Origin: Sphingomonas sp. Leaf20
Lineage (GTDB): Bacteria; Pseudomonadota; Alphaproteobacteria; Sphingomonadales; Sphingomonadaceae
Assembly: GCF_001421535.1 (NCBI RefSeq)
Contig: NZ_LMKN01000001.1
Coordinates: 1,276,267 to 1,340,266, forward strand
DNA: 64,000 bases
Reading direction: 5' to 3'
Made by a program: the position numbers and the translations under genes. The stretch's first letter is position 1, and each line of letters opens with the position of its first letter. The notes below the pieces were generated by a model. It saw nothing but the letters and a program-made list of their open reading frames with translations. It made no database searches and was not told where the DNA came from. Shown here piece after piece: positions 29,452 to 38,071 of the stretch.

Positions 29452-29802
29452 CTATAGCGTCACGCCGAAGCGCGCCGCGATTGCGACGACCGCGAGATAG
29501 AGAAGGATCGTCAGGACGCAACCGGCAGCAAGCGAAACCCAGAATCCGACACCGTGCCGCAACAGCGCCGGGATCAGCAGGAACATCGGCAGCGAGGGCA
29601 GCACGTACCAGAAGGTCGCCTCGGCATGCGCGGCCAGCCGGACGCGGTCGCCGGTGTCGTGCCACAGCCAGATCATGCCGAGCACCGACAGCAGCGGCAG
29701 CGACGCGACGAGCGCCCCTGCCGCCGGACTCCGCCGGGCGATGGCCGCGATCAGCGCGACGATGATCCCGGACAGGACCGCGCGGACCGCGAAGGCGAGC
29801 AT
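29452..29802 (-). CDS. DUF3147-family membrane protein
   Basis: 116 residues with four hydrophobic helices (MLAFAVRAVLSGIIVALIAA; AAGALVASLPLLSVLGMIWLW; FWYVLPSLPMFLLIPALL; FWVSLAAGCVLTILLYLAV). The layout and length fit DUF3147, whose function is unknown. Its ATG overlaps the aguA stop (ATGA), and aguB follows 8 nt later. A role in transport or sensing linked to polyamines is possible but is only inferred from position. Confidence 0.85.
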   Translation of the reverse strand: MLAFAVRAVLSGIIVALIAAIARRSPAAGALVASLPLLSVLGMIWLWHDTGDRVRLAAHAEATFWYVLPSLPMFLLIPALLRHGVGFWVSLAAGCVLTILLYLAVVAIAARFGVTL

Positions 29803-30770
29803 CAGCCGGGGATTTGCTGGCTGATGCAGTGGAAGCTGCCGCCGCCGGTCAGGATATGATCCGCACGCTGCCCGACAACCTGACGGTCGGGGAAGATCGC
29901 CTGGATCGCCGCGACCGCGGCGCCGTCATTCTCCGCGCCGTAGAGCGGCACGACGACGGCGGCATTGCCGATGTAGAAATTCATGTAGCTGGCGGGCACG
30001 ATCTCCTCGTCGCGCAGCACGCGGCCGGGCGACGGGATGCCGACCACCGTCAGGCCGGCGCGTTCCGCATCCCGCTTCGCCAGCTGATAGACCTGCCAGT
30101 TGGGGTCGTTCTCGGCCGCCTCGGGGACCGCGACGCGACCCTCGCCGACGAAGCGCGCGAGATTGTCGACATGGCCGTCGGTATGATCGTTGACGAGCCC
30201 GTCGCCGAGCCACACGACCTGGCTGAAGCCGAGGTCGGACTTCAGCCGCGCCTCGATCTCCGCCTTGTCGAGGTCGGGGTTGCGGTTGCGGTTGAGCAGG
30301 CACTGCTCGGTCGTGACGACCACGCCCGTGCCGTCGCCATCGACCGCGCCGCCTTCGAGCACCCAGTCGAATGCCGAGAGCGTCTTGCCGCGGCCCTCGG
30401 CCAGACGGCGGCCGATCGTGTCGTCGCCGGGCAGGTCGTATTTGCCGCCCCAGCCGTTGAAGACGAACTGGTGCGCGGTGCCGTCGCCAACGATGATCGG
30501 CGCGGTGTCGCGCAGCCAGATGTCGCCGAACGGCTCGACCACGACCTCGGCGAACGGGGCGAGCCGACGCGCGGTCCGCGCCGAGCCCTCGTCCGCGGCA
30601 ACCAGGATCACCGTCTCGCCCTTGCCGTCGGCATGGACTGCGGACGCAAAGGCGACGACCTCGTCACGCGCGGGTTCAAGATCGTCGAGCCACAGATCGG
30701 CATGGCTTGGAAAGCCGATCCAGACGGCCTTGTGATGCGCCCATTCGGCGGGCGGGGGGAGTGTCGTCAC
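29802..30770 (-). CDS. aguA: Agmatine deiminase
   Basis: 322 residues. The start is GTG 30770, directly after the peptidase stop (TAAGTG). It converts agmatine to N-carbamoylputrescine. Guanidine-modifying fold signatures are EWAHHKAVWIGFPSHADLW, DIWLRDTAPIIV, NGWGGKYDLPGDD, LEGGAVDGDGTGVVVTTEQCLLNRNRNP, NDHTDGHVDNLARFV and the catalytic cysteine near the end in LTGGGSFHCISQQIPG. All key residues are present. It is translationally coupled on both sides. Confidence 0.96.
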   Translation of the reverse strand: MTTLPPPAEWAHHKAVWIGFPSHADLWLDDLEPARDEVVAFASAVHADGKGETVILVAADEGSARTARRLAPFAEVVVEPFGDIWLRDTAPIIVGDGTAHQFVFNGWGGKYDLPGDDTIGRRLAEGRGKTLSAFDWVLEGGAVDGDGTGVVVTTEQCLLNRNRNPDLDKAEIEARLKSDLGFSQVVWLGDGLVNDHTDGHVDNLARFVGEGRVAVPEAAENDPNWQVYQLAKRDAERAGLTVVGIPSPGRVLRDEEIVPASYMNFYIGNAAVVVPLYGAENDGAAVAAIQAIFPDRQVVGQRADHILTGGGSFHCISQQIPG

Positions 30771-32402
30771 TTACTTGGCTCCTGCGCGATCTTTGTCGCG
30801 GATGTTGCGGAATTCGGCGGTTTTGTACCAGTTCGGCCACAGCGCCGTGTCGTCGGCGAGCTTGCGGCCGAGCCCGTAATAGATCGTCAGATCCTCGACC
30901 GCACCCGACCAGTCCCATTTGGCGTCATATTCGTCGGCGGGCTTGTGATAGCGGTTGGCGACATAGTCCTCGCGCGCGGCATGACCCGCCGCGGTGCCGC
31001 CGACCACCAGGTCCTCGCCGCTGCCGCCATCGAGCATCGGCACGCCGAGCTTGGCGAAGCTGAAATGATCCGAGCGATAATAGCCGCCGCGTTCGGGGTT
31101 GGCCTCGACGCCGATCACGCGGCCCTGCGCGGCGACGAACGGCTTGACCAGATCCTCGATCTCCGACTTGCCGGCCCCCGTCAGCACGAAGTCCTTCACG
31201 CGCCCGTCGACGTTCAGCACGTCCATGTTCACGCCGCCGACCGTCCGCGCGAGCGGATAGATCGGATGCTCGGCATAATAGCGCGAGCCGAGCAGCCCCG
31301 ATTCCTCCGCGGTCACCGCGAGGAACGCGATCGAGCGCTTGGCAGGACCCGCCTTCACATGCGCCTGCGCGAGCGCGATCAGCCCCGCGGTGCCCGTCGC
31401 ATTGTCCGCGGCGCCGTTGCAGATGTCGTCGCCACCCACCGCATCGCAGCGGCCGAGATGATCCCAGTGCGCCGAATACAGCACGTAATCGTTCGGTACG
31501 GTCTTCCCCGGCAGCACGCCGATGACGTTCCTCGACGCCTGGCGCCGGATCGTGTTGGCAAAGCCGGTCGACAGCTTGAGCCCGAGCGGTACCGCCTTGA
31601 AGCCCTTCACCTTGGCCGCCGCGGCGAGCGCCGCATAATCCTTGCCCGCACTCGCGAAGACGCGCTCGGCGGCAGGCTTCTGCATCCAGCCGATGACCTG
31701 CGACTGGTCGAGATGATCGCCCTTCTCGTCGAGCTCGAGCTGCGGCCCGGTCCAGGACGACTGCACCACCGCCCAGGGATAGGCCGCGGGCTCGGTATCG
31801 TGGACGATGATCGCCGCCGCCGCGCCGTGCTTCGCCGCATTCTCGAACTTGTACGGCCAGCGGCCATACCAGGTCATCGCGCGGCCCTCGAACGGTCCTT
31901 CGCGGCCCATCGTCTGCCAGTCGGCGTCGTTGATGAGGATGACGACGGTCTTCCCCTTCACGTCGACGCCCGCATAATCGTCCCAGCCCTTTTCGGGGGC
32001 GGTGATGCCGTAGCCGACGAAGACGACGTCGCTGTTCGTCACGGTCGAGGTCGGTGCGACGCGGTAGGTCCCCGCGACCATGTCGGTGCGATAGGCGAGG
32101 CTGACGGGGGTCTTGCCGCCGGTGAAGACGAAGGGCTTCACGTCCTTTGCGGTGATCTCGACCATCGGCACGTCCTGGGTCCAGCTGCCCCTGTTGCCGG
32201 GTTTCAGCCCCGCGGCCTTCATCTGCGCGACGAGATAGGCGACGGTCTTCGCCTCGCCGGGCGTAGTCGGCGCGCGGCCTTCATAGGCGTCGGACGACAA
32301 TGTCTGCGTCACGGTCTTCAGCGTCTCGACCGAGATCGCGGGCGCGGTCTGCGCCGAGGCGGCGGTGCCGAGAAGGAGCAGGGACAGAAGGGCAGCGCGC
32401 AT
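30771..32402 (-). CDS. M28-family metallopeptidase with PA domain, secreted
   Basis: 543 residues from MRAALLSLLLLGTAASAQTAP, a signal peptide; the longer frame to 32525 is rejected for that reason. A protease-associated domain lies at about 130-250. The zinc peptidase core has YSAHWDHLG, NGAADNATGTAGLIALAQA, AVTAEESGLLGSRYYAEHP, NMDVLNVDG and YRSDHFSFAKLGVPMLDGG, which supply the His, Asp, Glu and Asp metal ligands. It should be an exported aminopeptidase. It abuts aguA with no gap and opens this operon. Confidence 0.94.
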   Translation of the reverse strand: MRAALLSLLLLGTAASAQTAPAISVETLKTVTQTLSSDAYEGRAPTTPGEAKTVAYLVAQMKAAGLKPGNRGSWTQDVPMVEITAKDVKPFVFTGGKTPVSLAYRTDMVAGTYRVAPTSTVTNSDVVFVGYGITAPEKGWDDYAGVDVKGKTVVILINDADWQTMGREGPFEGRAMTWYGRWPYKFENAAKHGAAAAIIVHDTEPAAYPWAVVQSSWTGPQLELDEKGDHLDQSQVIGWMQKPAAERVFASAGKDYAALAAAAKVKGFKAVPLGLKLSTGFANTIRRQASRNVIGVLPGKTVPNDYVLYSAHWDHLGRCDAVGGDDICNGAADNATGTAGLIALAQAHVKAGPAKRSIAFLAVTAEESGLLGSRYYAEHPIYPLARTVGGVNMDVLNVDGRVKDFVLTGAGKSEIEDLVKPFVAAQGRVIGVEANPERGGYYRSDHFSFAKLGVPMLDGGSGEDLVVGGTAAGHAAREDYVANRYHKPADEYDAKWDWSGAVEDLTIYYGLGRKLADDTALWPNWYKTAEFRNIRDKDRAGAK

Positions 32403-32464
32403 AGGGATCTCCCGAGTGAATGCCGCGCGTTCTGGCAAAGCGCGGTCGCTATGTCCACGCAACG

Positions 32465-32496
32465 AAAAAGGGCGGCCCCGAAGGACCGCCCTTTTC
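32465..32496 (-). terminator. Rho-independent terminator of rpsD
   Basis: Read on the minus strand, GGGCGGTCC and GGGCCGCCC (one wobble pair) form a 9-bp stem around a TTCG tetraloop, followed by TTTTTCG. It lies 79 nt after the rpsD stop and before the peptidase operon. It is the clearest intrinsic terminator in this half of the window. Confidence 0.9.
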
Positions 32497-32574
32497 TGTT
32501 TCGGACCGCGCCGTGGCGAAGCCACGTCGTCGGACGTCGCTTGAGCGACGCCGGCCGGTCTCGTTACTCTCGAC

Positions 32575-33189
32575 TCAGCGCGAATAGAACTCGACGACGA
32601 GGTTCGGTTCCATCTTCACCGGGTAAGGCACTTCGTCGAGCGTGGGCACGCGCGTGAAGGTTACCTTGGCCGCACCATCGGGAGCGACATAGTCGGGGAT
32701 CTCGCGCTCGGCGAGGCTCTGTGCTTCCATCACCAGCGCCATTTCCTGCGCCTTCGAACCCAGCGTGATCTCGTCACCGACGAAGCAGCGACGCGACGCG
32801 ATGTTGCACTTCACGCCGTTGACGCGGATGTGGCCGTGCGAAACGATCTGACGGGCTGCGAAGATCGTCGGCGCGAACTTGGCGCGGTAGACGATCATGT
32901 CGAGACGCTGCTCGAGCAGGCCGATCAGGTTCTGCGAGGTATCGCCCTTCAGACGAGCCGCCTCATGGTAGCAGGCGCGGAACTGCTTCTCGGTCACGTC
33001 GCCATAATAGCCCTTGAGCTTCTGCTTGGCGCGCAGCTGGATACCGAAGTCGCTGACCTTGCCCTTGCGGCGCTGGCCATGCTGGCCCGGGCCGTATTCG
33101 CGCTTGTTGACCGGCGACTTGGGGCGGCCCCAGATGTTCTCGCCCATACGGCGATCGAGTTTGTACTTCGCGCTTTGACGCTTCGACAT
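32575..33189 (-). CDS. rpsD: 30S ribosomal protein S4
   Basis: 204 residues from [38 protein letters not shown]. It is a primary 16S rRNA-binding protein that starts assembly of the 30S body. The S4 RNA-binding domain is [46 protein letters not shown]. The N-terminal zinc-type cysteines are absent, as in the zinc-free form. The frame continues to 33405, but the family start is unambiguous. It is a single gene with its own terminator. Confidence 0.98.
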   Translation of the reverse strand: MSKRQSAKYKLDRRMGENIWGRPKSPVNKREYGPGQHGQRRKGKVSDFGIQLRAKQKLKGYYGDVTEKQFRACYHEAARLKGDTSQNLIGLLEQRLDMIVYRAKFAPTIFAARQIVSHGHIRVNGVKCNIASRRCFVGDEITLGSKAQEMALVMEAQSLAEREIPDYVAPDGAAKVTFTRVPTLDEVPYPVKMEPNLVVEFYSR

Positions 33190-33370
33190 GATAAAACCTT
33201 TGCAAATGCAAACAACGTTGGTCCCGGTATCGCTCTGCTGGTCGTCGTTTAGGACAAGGCAGGGCCACCGCTTCACCGGGGTGCAGGGCCATTGCGAAGG
33301 CGGGCGCCTAGACGGGGGGAGCGCCAGAGTCAAGCTGGACAGGCTGCGGGTCGCTCGGCAAGAGGCGCGC

Positions 33371-33670
33371 ATGACCATCCTATCCGGACCCGACTGCACC
33401 ACCATGACCGAGGTCCGCGCGGGCGTCGACGCGCTCGATCGCGAACTCGTCGCGCTGCTGGCCAGACGCTTTGCCTATATGGACGCCGCCGCGCGCATCA
33501 AGCCCGAGCGGGGGCATGTGCGCGACGAGGCGCGCAAGACGCAGGTTATCGAGAATGTGCGGGCGGAGGCGGCGAAGCTCGGCGTTCCGGAAGCTGTGGT
33601 GGCAGATCTGTGGGAGGGGCTGGTCGAGGCCTCGATCGCGTATGAGCTGGCGGCGTTCGACCGGCGCTGA
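33371..33670 (+). CDS. Chorismate mutase, AroQ type
   Basis: 99 residues from ATG 33371. The all-helical fold is recognised by [72 protein letters not shown]. It converts chorismate to prephenate in phenylalanine and tyrosine synthesis. The protein is monofunctional, with no prephenate dehydratase or DAHP synthase fused. It is divergent from rpsD and followed by a repeat element. Confidence 0.94.
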   Translation: MTILSGPDCTTMTEVRAGVDALDRELVALLARRFAYMDAAARIKPERGHVRDEARKTQVIENVRAEAAKLGVPEAVVADLWEGLVEASIAYELAAFDRR

Positions 33671-33702
33671 GACGGGCTGCGGAGGACGCCGCCACCCCGC
33701 TC

Positions 33703-33788
33703 CCGTCATCCTGGACTTGATCCAGGATCCAGAGCCACAAACGCCGCCCTCTCTGGCTCTGGATCCTGGGTCGAGCCCAGGATGACGG
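33703..33788. repeat. Palindromic element (CCGTCATCCTGG family), near-perfect copy
   Basis: Arms CCGTCATCCTGG..CCAGGATCCAGAGCCA and TGGCTCTGGATCCTGG..CCAGGATGACGG enclose about 16 nt. It is the most symmetrical member of the family in the window. It lies between the convergent chorismate mutase and TrmJ-fusion genes, 3 nt after the latter's stop. Confidence 0.94.
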
Positions 33789-33791
33789 AGA

Positions 33792-34877
33792 TCAGGCTCT
33801 AGGCTTCTTCCCCGCCAGCGACGACAACACCCCGCGCATCGTCCGGATCTCCTGGCTCGACCAGCCGGGCTTGGTCAGCAGCGTACGCAGCGTCCGCCGC
33901 GTCGTCTGGATCTTGTCGGGCGGATAGAAGAACCCCGCCCCCATCAGCATCGTATCGAGCTGGCCGATCATCCCGTCGAGCTCCTCCTGCAGTGCGGGCG
34001 GCATGATCGGATTGATCGACGGCTGGCTGAGCTCGCGCTCCGCGGTCAGCCCCTTCGACCATTCATACGCGACTAGGATCACCGCCTGGGCGAGGTTCAA
34101 GGACCCGAATTCGGGATTGATCGGCACCGTGATGATCGTCCGTGCGACCGCGACGTCGTCGGTTTCGAGGCCCGAGCGCTCGGGTCCGAACAGGATCGCT
34201 GAGCGGCCGGGGGCGGCGTGGATTTCGGTCGCGGCCTGTTCGGGGGTGACGACCGGCTTGGTCACGCCACGCTTGCGGACCGTAGTGGCGAAGACCTGCG
34301 CGCAGTCGGCGGTGGCGGCGGCGACGCTGTCGAAGACCTGCGCGTTTTGCAGGACGATGTCGGCACCACTGGCGGCGGGACCAGCAGAGGGGTTGGGCCA
34401 GCCGTCGCGCGGGGAGACGAGGCGCATCTCGACGAGCCCGAAGTTGAGCATCGCGCGCGCGGCCTTGCCGATGTTCTCGCCGAGTTGGGGGCGGACGAGG
34501 ACGATCACCGGGGGTGGGGCTGCGACACCCCCATCCCGTTCGTCCCGAGTAGAGGTCGAGCTCGTCGAGACCTCGTATCGAGGGACAGGTTCGGCGCGCT
34601 CCGGCTTGCGCGCCGCCGCGGACACCGCCGCCCAGTCGTCGCGGAACAGCGCCTCCTTCTTCTTGCGCGACCAGTCCTTGACCTGAAACTCGGCCGCGAG
34701 CGCCTCCTGCCGCGAGGGGAATTCCTGGCTCCACATCAGCTCGACCGGGCGTCTTGTCTGCGTGTACCCCGGAATCTCGCCAAGGTTATGCTGGCCGACC
34801 CGGCGCTCCAGATCGTCCGTATGTCCGGTATAATAACTGTCGTCGGCGCAGCGCACCACATAGGCCCAGAATGTCAT
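33792..34877 (-). CDS. GIY-YIG nuclease domain fused to TrmJ-type SPOUT RNA methyltransferase
   Basis: 361 residues. Residues 1-85 are a compact GIY-YIG domain (WAYVVRCADDSYYTGHTDDLERRVGQH, then PSRQEALAAEFQVKDWSRKKKEAL with the catalytic glutamate). Residues 97-114 are encoded by a repeat element. From residue 123 follows a TrmH/TrmJ methyltransferase (VIVLVRPQLGENIGKAARAMLNFGL, ILFGPERSGLETDDVA, INPEFGSLNLAQAVILVAYE, the knot) with the C-terminal helical tail seen in TrmJ, which 2'-O-methylates tRNA position 32. No ATG separates the halves; a GTG at VIVLV could start a separate methyltransferase. This looks like a real or recent fusion. Confidence 0.85.
   Translation of the reverse strand: MTFWAYVVRCADDSYYTGHTDDLERRVGQHNLGEIPGYTQTRRPVELMWSQEFPSRQEALAAEFQVKDWSRKKKEALFRDDWAAVSAAARKPERAEPVPRYEVSTSSTSTRDERDGGVAAPPPVIVLVRPQLGENIGKAARAMLNFGLVEMRLVSPRDGWPNPSAGPAASGADIVLQNAQVFDSVAAATADCAQVFATTVRKRGVTKPVVTPEQAATEIHAAPGRSAILFGPERSGLETDDVAVARTIITVPINPEFGSLNLAQAVILVAYEWSKGLTAERELSQPSINPIMPPALQEELDGMIGQLDTMLMGAGFFYPPDKIQTTRRTLRTLLTKPGWSSQEIRTMRGVLSSLAGKKPRA
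34536..34588. repeat. Half palindromic element (CCGTTCG family) at the fusion junction
   Basis: CCGTTCGTCCCGAGTAGAGG..CGAGCTCGTCGAGACC..CGTATCGAGGGACA matches the left arm of the element at 8900-9004. It is read in frame by the fusion gene on the other strand as PRYEVSTSSTSTRDERDG. Confidence 0.93.
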
Positions 34878-34889
34878 CGGCGGGGCTTA

Positions 34890-34940
34890 TCCCTCGATAC
34901 GCCGTCTCGACAAGCTCGACGTCTACTCGGGACGAACGGG
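34890..34940. repeat. Half palindromic element (CCGTTCG family), reverse orientation
   Basis: It begins CCCTCGATACGCCGTCTCG and ends GACGAACGG. It is the reverse complement of the 34536 copy with few differences. It starts 12 nt upstream of the GIY-YIG start codon, so it lies in the leader of that gene. Confidence 0.92.
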
Positions 34941-34977
34941 AAGGGGCAGGTCGCGGGCGATACTGGTGCAATGCAGC

Positions 34978-35030
34978 CGTTCGTCCCGAGTTGGGATCGC
35001 GCGAAGTCGAGAGCGCGTATCGACGGACAC
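34978..35030. repeat. Half palindromic element (CCGTTCG family), diverged copy
   Basis: CCGTTCGTCCCGAGTTGGG..GCGAAGTCGAGAGCG..CGTATCGACGGACA shares both ends with the family but has a changed middle, closer to the copy at 19860. With the 34890 copy it forms an inverted pair 37 nt apart. It ends 7 nt before the nrdR stop. Confidence 0.88.
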
Positions 35031-35037
35031 GCCCGGA

Positions 35038-35502
35038 TCACTCCGCCCGCCCGACCTCCTCGACACTCCCGGCAAACGCCTCGAAGTCCTTCGCCTCGCT
35101 GAAATCCCGGTACACACTCGCAAACCGGATATACGCGACCGAATCGAGCCCCTTGAGCCCGTCCATCACCATCTCACCGATCCGCTTCGACGTGACGTCG
35201 TTCTCGCCGAGCGTCTCGAGCCGCCGCTGGATCCCGCTCACAAGCTTCTCGATCCGCCCCGCCTCGATCGCCCGCTTGCGCGTCGCGATCGACAGCGACC
35301 GCAACAGCTTCTCGCGGTCGAACGGCTCTCTACGCCCCTCGCTCTTCAAGACGAACAGTTCGCGCAGCTGGATGCGTTCGAACGTCGTGAAACGCGCGGC
35401 GCAGCCTTCGCACTGGCGCCGGCGCCGGATCGCCGCCCCGTCTTCGGTAGGGCGGCTGTCCTTTACCTGGCTGTCGTCATGTCCGCAAAAAGGGCAGCGC
35501 AT
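35038..35502 (-). CDS. nrdR: Transcriptional repressor NrdR
   Basis: 154 residues. The zinc ribbon [42 protein letters not shown] and the ATP-cone domain ([20 protein letters not shown]) are complete. NrdR senses ATP/dATP and represses ribonucleotide reductase genes by binding NrdR boxes. Its ATG follows the stop of the 59-aa gene immediately (TGAATG). It is the usual neighbour of glyA in alphaproteobacteria. Confidence 0.97.
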   Translation of the reverse strand: MRCPFCGHDDSQVKDSRPTEDGAAIRRRRQCEGCAARFTTFERIQLRELFVLKSEGRREPFDREKLLRSLSIATRKRAIEAGRIEKLVSGIQRRLETLGENDVTSKRIGEMVMDGLKGLDSVAYIRFASVYRDFSEAKDFEAFAGSVEEVGRAE

Positions 35503-35682
35503 TCAGACCTTCTTCTTGCCCTTGTAATAGGCGTAGCCCGCGCCGGCGAGCGCACCGAAGATCGGGCCGATCACCGGCACCGGGATCGCCACGACTGCGC
35601 CGAGCGCGCTCCACTTGGCCATGCTCTTGCCGAGGCCGGGGGTCGCCTTGATGTCGTTCTGGATTTCGTCGATCTTCGACAT
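35503..35682 (-). CDS. Small glycine-rich membrane-associated protein
   Basis: 59 residues from MSKIDEIQNDIKATPGLGKSMAKWSALGAVVAIPVPVIGPIFGALAGAGYAYYKGKKKV. The amphipathic head, one or two hydrophobic segments with spaced glycines (GPIFGALAGAGYAYYKG) and a lysine tail suggest membrane association. AAGGA lies 8 nt before ATG 35682. It sits exactly between glyA (5 nt) and nrdR (0 nt), so it is surely translated if the operon is. I do not recognise a family beyond glycine-zipper-like small proteins. Confidence 0.75.
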   Translation of the reverse strand: MSKIDEIQNDIKATPGLGKSMAKWSALGAVVAIPVPVIGPIFGALAGAGYAYYKGKKKV

Positions 35683-35687
35683 GCTCA

Positions 35688-36998
35688 TTATCCTTGATAG
35701 ATCGGGAAGCGTGCGCACAGCGTGCGAACACGCGTCCGAACGTCCGCCTCGACCTCCGGGTCCCCATGCTCGCCCTTTTTCGCGAGCCCGTCCAGTACGT
35801 CGGCGACCATGTTACCGATCTCGCGGAACTCGGCCGGGCCGAAGCCGCGCGTCGTGCCGGCAGGGCTGCCGACGCGGATGCCGCTGGTCTTCATCGGCGG
35901 CAACGGATCGTTGGGGATGCCATTCTTGTTGCAGGTGATCCCCGCGCGCTCGAGCGCCTCGTCCGCATCGCGGCCGGTGATGCCGAGCGGCGTGAGGTCG
36001 ATCAGCGCCAGATGCGTGTCGGTGCCGCCCGAAACGACGTCCGAGCCGCGCTCCTTCAGCGTCGCCGCCAGCACCTTCGCATTCTCGACGACGGCGGCGA
36101 TATAGCTCTTAAAGTCGGGCTGGAGCGCCTCGCCAAATGCGACCGCCTTCGCTGCGATCACGTGCATCAGCGGACCGCCCTGGAGGCCCGGGAACACCGC
36201 CGAGTTGATCTTCTTCGCGACGGCCTCGTCATTCGTCATGATCATGCCGCCGCGCGGGCCCCGCAGCGTCTTGTGCGTGGTGGTCGTCACGACATGCGCG
36301 TGGCCGAACGGCGTCGGGTGCAGCCCGGCTGCGACGATCCCGGCGAAATGCGCCATGTCGACCATGAAATACGCGCCGACCTTGTCCGCGATCGCCCGGA
36401 AGCGCGCGAAGTCGATGACGCGCGGATAGGCCGAGCCGCCCGCGATGATCAGCTTTGGCTGATGCTCGACCGCCAGCGCCTCGACCGCGTCATAGTCGAT
36501 CAGGTGCGTGGTCGCATCGACGCCGTACTGGATCGCGTTGAACCACTTGCCCGACTGCGCGGGCTTGGCGCCGTGAGTCAGGTGGCCGCCGGCATCGAGG
36601 CTCATCCCGAGGATCGTGTCGCCCGGCTTGACCAGCGCGAGCATCACTGCGCCGTTCGCCTGCGCGCCCGAATGCGGCTGGACGTTGACGAAGCCGCAGC
36701 CGAAGATCTGCTTGGCGCGCTCGATAGCTAACGTCTCGACCGTGTCCGACGGCGCGCAGCCCTGGTAATAGCGCTTGCCCGGATAGCCCTCCGCATATTT
36801 GTTGGTGAACACCGAGCCCTGCGCCTCGAGCACCGCCTTCGAGACGATGTTCTCGGACGCGATCAGCTCGATCTGCGTCTGCTCGCGGCCGAGCTCGGCG
36901 GCGACGCCGGCGAACACCGCGGCATCCGCATCGGCGAGACCACGGGTGAAGAAGCCGTCCGGCTGGACGTCATGGAGCGTGTTGGGCTGGGTGCTCAT
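35688..36998 (-). CDS. glyA: Serine hydroxymethyltransferase
   Basis: 436 residues from [31 protein letters not shown]. It makes glycine and 5,10-methylene-tetrahydrofolate from serine. Motifs are [65 protein letters not shown] and the PLP lysine in [18 protein letters not shown]. The frame runs further upstream but that part is rpiB in another frame. Its ATG overlaps the rpiB stop. Confidence 0.98.
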   Translation of the reverse strand: MSTQPNTLHDVQPDGFFTRGLADADAAVFAGVAAELGREQTQIELIASENIVSKAVLEAQGSVFTNKYAEGYPGKRYYQGCAPSDTVETLAIERAKQIFGCGFVNVQPHSGAQANGAVMLALVKPGDTILGMSLDAGGHLTHGAKPAQSGKWFNAIQYGVDATTHLIDYDAVEALAVEHQPKLIIAGGSAYPRVIDFARFRAIADKVGAYFMVDMAHFAGIVAAGLHPTPFGHAHVVTTTTHKTLRGPRGGMIMTNDEAVAKKINSAVFPGLQGGPLMHVIAAKAVAFGEALQPDFKSYIAAVVENAKVLAATLKERGSDVVSGGTDTHLALIDLTPLGITGRDADEALERAGITCNKNGIPNDPLPPMKTSGIRVGSPAGTTRGFGPAEFREIGNMVADVLDGLAKKGEHGDPEVEADVRTRVRTLCARFPIYQG

Positions 36999-37453
36999 GC
37001 GGGGACCTTTGCTGAAACGCTGTCGATGGCGGAGAGCTTGTCGACACGATGTTGATGACGGCCGCCGGCGAAATCGGCGGACAGGAAGGCTTCGACGCAC
37101 GCCTTGGCCATTTCTTCGCCGATCAGCCGCGCGCCCATCGCGATGGCGTTGGCGTCGTTGTGGATCCGCGCGAGGCTCGCCGACAACGGCTCGGAGACGA
37201 GCGCGCAGCGGCAGGCGGGGTTGCGGTTCGCGGCGATCGAGATGCCGATCCCCGAGCCGCACAGCGCGATCCCGCGCTCGGCGCGACCGTCTTCGATCGC
37301 GGCGGCCAGCGCATAGCCATAATCGGGATAATCGACGCTCGCGGTGCCCTGGGGTCCGAGATCGAGCACGTCGTGCCCTGCCTCGGTCAGCCACGCGGCA
37401 AGCACCGCTTTCAACGAAACGGCGGCGTGGTCGGACGCGATGGCGATGCGCAC
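36995..37453 (-). CDS. rpiB: Ribose-5-phosphate isomerase B
   Basis: 152 residues. [82 protein letters not shown] are the RpiB/LacAB signatures, with the active cysteine in CGSGIG. It interconverts ribose-5- and ribulose-5-phosphate. It is the first gene of the rpiB-glyA-59aa-nrdR transcript and overlaps glyA by four bases. Confidence 0.97.
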   Translation of the reverse strand: MRIAIASDHAAVSLKAVLAAWLTEAGHDVLDLGPQGTASVDYPDYGYALAAAIEDGRAERGIALCGSGIGISIAANRNPACRCALVSEPLSASLARIHNDANAIAMGARLIGEEMAKACVEAFLSADFAGGRHQHRVDKLSAIDSVSAKVPA

Positions 37454-37584
37454 CTGGCGTATTCCTGTGATCGGGATCGGGTGCCCAGCCCCTTACCCAC
37501 CCGAGCCGGAATTTGCCACACCTGTTCGCGCGATGCGCCTGGAGGCGCGAACGATCCTCCCCCCCTGCCGGAGGAGGATTGCAA

Positions 37585-37604
37585 TGACCGCCCTGCTGCG
37601 GTCA
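37585..37604. promoter_or_regulatory. Palindrome before the lipoprotein/sigma operon
   Basis: TGACCGC and GCGGTCA are perfect 7-nt arms with six bases between them. The palindrome ends just before AAGGA, the ribosome binding site of the lipoprotein gene at 37615. It could be an operator or a leader hairpin. No binding protein can be named. Confidence 0.45.
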
Positions 37605-37614
37605 AGGATACGCC

Positions 37615-38061
37615 ATGAACGCCTTCCCCCTGCCCGCCGCCCCTGCCCTCGCTTTGGCGCTCGCGCTTGCCGCATGCTCTGGCCCTGCGCCCGAGACACG
37701 TAGCGAGCCGGTCGCGACGTCGGCGGGCGCGACCGAGACCACGCGCCCGGAAAAGGTCGTCGCGCCGCAGACGCGCGACCTGTCGGGGCGGTGGATCGGG
37801 GTCGAGGGCATGGTCCTCGACATCACCCCCGCAGCGGCCCCGGGGCGCTTCCGTCTCGCGATGCAGTGGGATCTCGACAACAAGGGCGAGTTCGACGGGC
37901 AGGCGGTCGGCGACACGATCGTCTTCACGCGCGGCGGCGTGCGCGAAATCCTGCGCCCGACCGATGGCAACGCTACGGGTCTGAAATATCTGGCCGGCAA
38001 GACCGACTGCCTGACGGTCAAGACCGGCGAAGGCTATTGTCGCAACGGATCAGCACGCTAG
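37615..38061 (+). CDS. Hypothetical lipoprotein
   Basis: 148 residues. The signal peptide ends with lipobox LAAC (MNAFPLPAAPALALALALAACSG), then comes a low-complexity Thr/Ala/Pro linker. A small domain follows (RDLSGRWIGVEGMVLDITPAAAPGRFRLAMQWDLDNKGEFDGQAVGDTIVF) that could be a lipocalin-like beta fold. Two cysteines near the end (TDCLTV, GYCRN) may form a disulfide. The sigma factor gene begins 10 nt downstream, so it may belong to the same stress regulon. The function is unknown. Confidence 0.8.
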   Translation: MNAFPLPAAPALALALALAACSGPAPETRSEPVATSAGATETTRPEKVVAPQTRDLSGRWIGVEGMVLDITPAAAPGRFRLAMQWDLDNKGEFDGQAVGDTIVFTRGGVREILRPTDGNATGLKYLAGKTDCLTVKTGEGYCRNGSAR

Positions 38062-38071
38062 TGTCCGCTGC

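Noticed and set aside
29814-32657. 947-codon plus-strand frame over aguA and the M28 gene
   Set aside because: The minus strand holds two genes with complete catalytic motifs; the long frame shows no domain and no ribosome binding site.
37584-37703. 39-codon frame with GGAGGAGG upstream, before the lipoprotein gene
   Set aside because: The apparent ribosome binding site is part of a small CCTCC/GGAGG hairpin, and the product (RPPARRPCPRF) is the shadow of the lipoprotein signal peptide in another frame.
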